A DNA stretch of 8,129 nucleotides. Source: Pseudomonadota bacterium. GTDB taxonomy: Bacteria; Pseudomonadota; Alphaproteobacteria; Acetobacterales; Acetobacteraceae. Positions within the stretch are counted from its first letter, which is position 1; each line of letters opens with the position of its first letter. Below are positions 6,713 through 8,129 of this stretch, piece after piece. The notes beneath the pieces are model-generated. The model worked only from the letters and a program-made list of their open reading frames with translations. It searched no databases and was not told the DNA's origin. Made by a program: the position numbers and the translations under genes. Location: the NCBI GenBank assembly GCA_021807465.1, contig JAKBCX010000053.1, forward strand, positions 1-8,129, read 5' to 3'.

Positions 6713-8092
6713 ATGTCAAAAACCGCGATTGGCAAAACCATCCGCCGCCTGCGTATGGAACAAGGCTACACCCAGCAGGGTTTCGCCCAAAAGCTCGGCA
6801 TATCAACCTCCTACCTCAACCTTGTCGAGCACGACCAGCGCAACGTCACCGCCTCGCTGCTGTTCAAGCTGACTGATCTGCTGAAGGTTGACCTCGCCGC
6901 CCTTTCCGGCACGCAAGAGCGCGAGTTCGAGGTCCAGCTCCGCGAAGCCTTCTCCGACCCCGCCTTGGGCGGCGAAACCGTGCCGGACTCCGAAATCAAA
7001 ACCCTCGCCGCCGCCCCCAGCGCTGCCCGCGCTGTCTTGGCGTTGCACAAGGCCCTGGCCGGCGCGCGCGAGGAATCCTCCGGCATCACCCTGCCCTCGG
7101 GCCGCAAAATCCTGCTGCCTAACGAGGAAGTGCGCGACTTTTTCCACGACCACGAAAACCACTTCCCCGCGCTGGAGGAAGCGGCCGAAACCATAGGCGC
7201 CAAGCTGGACCCCGCCTCTGGCAGCAGCCACGCTTTGGCCGAGCGCCTGCGCCGCGAGCACGGGCTGGTGGTGCGCGTGCAGCAACTCCCCGGCAGCTTG
7301 CGCGTGTTCGACGCCGCAAACCGCATCCTCACTTTGTCAGAAGACCTGCCCCGCGAGAGCCGTGGCTTCCACATGGCCTTCCAGCTTGCCTTGCTGGAAG
7401 CCCGCGCCCCGGTGGAAGCCATTGTCGAGCGCGCCAGCCCCTCCTCGCGCGACGCGGCGGAGCTGCTGCGCATCGGCCTGCTCAACTACACCGCCGCCGC
7501 CCTGCTTATGCCCTACCAGGCCACGCTGCACGCCGCGCGCGAACGCCGTTACGATGTCGATGCCATCGCCGCCCGCTTCGGTGTTTCTTACGAGCAAGCC
7601 TGCCACCGCATCGCCACGCTGCAACGCGCCGGCCAGCGCGGCGTGCCCTTCTTCTTTTTGCGGGCCGATGCCGCGGGCAACGTCTCCAAGCGTTTTTCCG
7701 CCGCGGGTTTTCCCTTCATGCGCTTCGGCGGCACCTGCCCGCGCTGGATCGTCCATTCCGCCTTCGCCACCCCCGGCACCATCCGCGTACAAGTGGCGCA
7801 GTTGTCGGAGAAGGAAACCTTCCTCTGCTTCGCCCGCGCCATAACCGGCCGCCCCGCGCGCTGGGGTGAACCCCCGCCCGTCCACGTCGTCGCCATGGGC
7901 TGCGACGTGTCCCACGCCACCGAGCTGGTCTATGGCGACGGCCTGGACCTCGCCACCGCCGCCGTCGGCATCGGTCTCTCTTGCCGCCTTTGCGAACGCC
8001 AAGACTGCCGCTCCCGCGCCTTTCCGCCGCTGGCGCATAGGTTGAATATCGACCCTGGCAAGACGAGCGCCAGCCCGTATGAGTTCAGGTAG
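6713..8092 (+). CDS. ScfR-type transcriptional regulator (XRE HTH + IrrE/ImmA-like + DUF2083)
   Basis: The 459-residue protein has the three-part build of short-chain fatty acyl-CoA regulators (relatives of RamB, MccR and PccR). An XRE helix-turn-helix (about 8-62) includes YTQQGFAQKLGISTSYLNLVEHDQR. A central IrrE/ImmA-like (DUF955) region (about 175-305) contains RGFHMAFQLALLE (217-229) and NYTAAALLMPY (258-268). A C-terminal DUF2083 region contains RFGGTCPRW (337-345) and the cysteine cluster CRLCERQDC (C424, C427, C432) followed by RAFPP. No HExxH is present, so it is probably a ligand sensor rather than a peptidase. Relatives control glyoxylate, methylcitrate or propionyl-CoA genes in response to acyl-CoA. 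The ATG is chosen because the HTH begins just after it; no Shine-Dalgarno sequence precedes it, suggesting a leaderless mRNA. Target genes are unknown; itself, the divergent small gene and pyc are candidates. Confidence 0.92.
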   Translation: MSKTAIGKTIRRLRMEQGYTQQGFAQKLGISTSYLNLVEHDQRNVTASLLFKLTDLLKVDLAALSGTQEREFEVQLREAFSDPALGGETVPDSEIKTLAAAPSAARAVLALHKALAGAREESSGITLPSGRKILLPNEEVRDFFHDHENHFPALEEAAETIGAKLDPASGSSHALAERLRREHGLVVRVQQLPGSLRVFDAANRILTLSEDLPRESRGFHMAFQLALLEARAPVEAIVERASPSSRDAAELLRIGLLNYTAAALLMPYQATLHAARERRYDVDAIAARFGVSYEQACHRIATLQRAGQRGVPFFFLRADAAGNVSKRFSAAGFPFMRFGGTCPRWIVHSAFATPGTIRVQVAQLSEKETFLCFARAITGRPARWGEPPPVHVVAMGCDVSHATELVYGDGLDLATAAVGIGLSCRLCERQDCRSRAFPPLAHRLNIDPGKTSASPYEFR

Positions 8093-8129
8093 GGGGTGGG
8101 GTTCGGGTTACGATCGTATCCTCGTGTCC

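Noticed and set aside
8093..8129. Possible feature after the ScfR gene
   Set aside because: Only 37 bases are available; they show no hairpin with a T-run, no start signal and no repeat.

Overview
The window is a GC-rich, gene-dense chromosomal stretch with ordinary housekeeping and metabolic content. The protein types point to an alphaproteobacterium, and I lean towards Rhodospirillales/Acetobacteraceae-like. The indicators are a single-chain pyruvate carboxylase close to the Rhizobium etli enzyme, a short alphaproteobacterial-type Aat, an ScfR-type regulator, and GCC/CGC/CTC-rich codon use. The taxonomic guess is inference. I see no insertion sequence, phage gene, tRNA, rRNA, CRISPR array or sign of recent transfer.

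Layout. A short leader (1-113) carries a GC hairpin and AT-rich dyads, and precedes pyc (114-3557, +), which encodes full-length biotin-dependent pyruvate carboxylase with all key catalytic residues present. A terminator-like hairpin (3587-3620) sits directly after pyc and contains the likely start codon of the next gene. That gene (about 3608-5032, +) encodes a polytopic GT-C/PMT-like membrane protein. Its 3' end overlaps, tail to tail, a minus-strand two-gene unit: aat (5561-6232, -), leucyl/phenylalanyl-tRNA-protein transferase, followed with an ATGA overlap by a secreted DUF4412-like protein (4989-5564, -). Upstream of aat, a strong rho-independent terminator (6295-6325) ends a small unrecognised 69-residue gene (6354-6563, -) that has an excellent ribosome binding site. 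The small gene diverges, across 149 bp, from an ScfR-type regulator gene (6713-8092, +). The last 37 bases hold nothing I can name.

How the parts may work together. Pyruvate carboxylase makes oxaloacetate, and ScfR regulators in other bacteria control acetyl-CoA and propionyl-CoA metabolism. The ScfR start region contains TTTAC-T-GTAAA and TTTGTAAA/TTTACAAA elements, a likely autoregulatory operator region. A related TTTGC-T-GCAAT element lies upstream of pyc. A link between the two genes is therefore plausible, but it rests only on short motif similarity. The most distinctive points are this possible regulatory link, the terminator embedded in a gene start, the apparently leaderless scfR start, and the small orphan gene with its own expression signals. 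None of these amounts to a clear new biological system.
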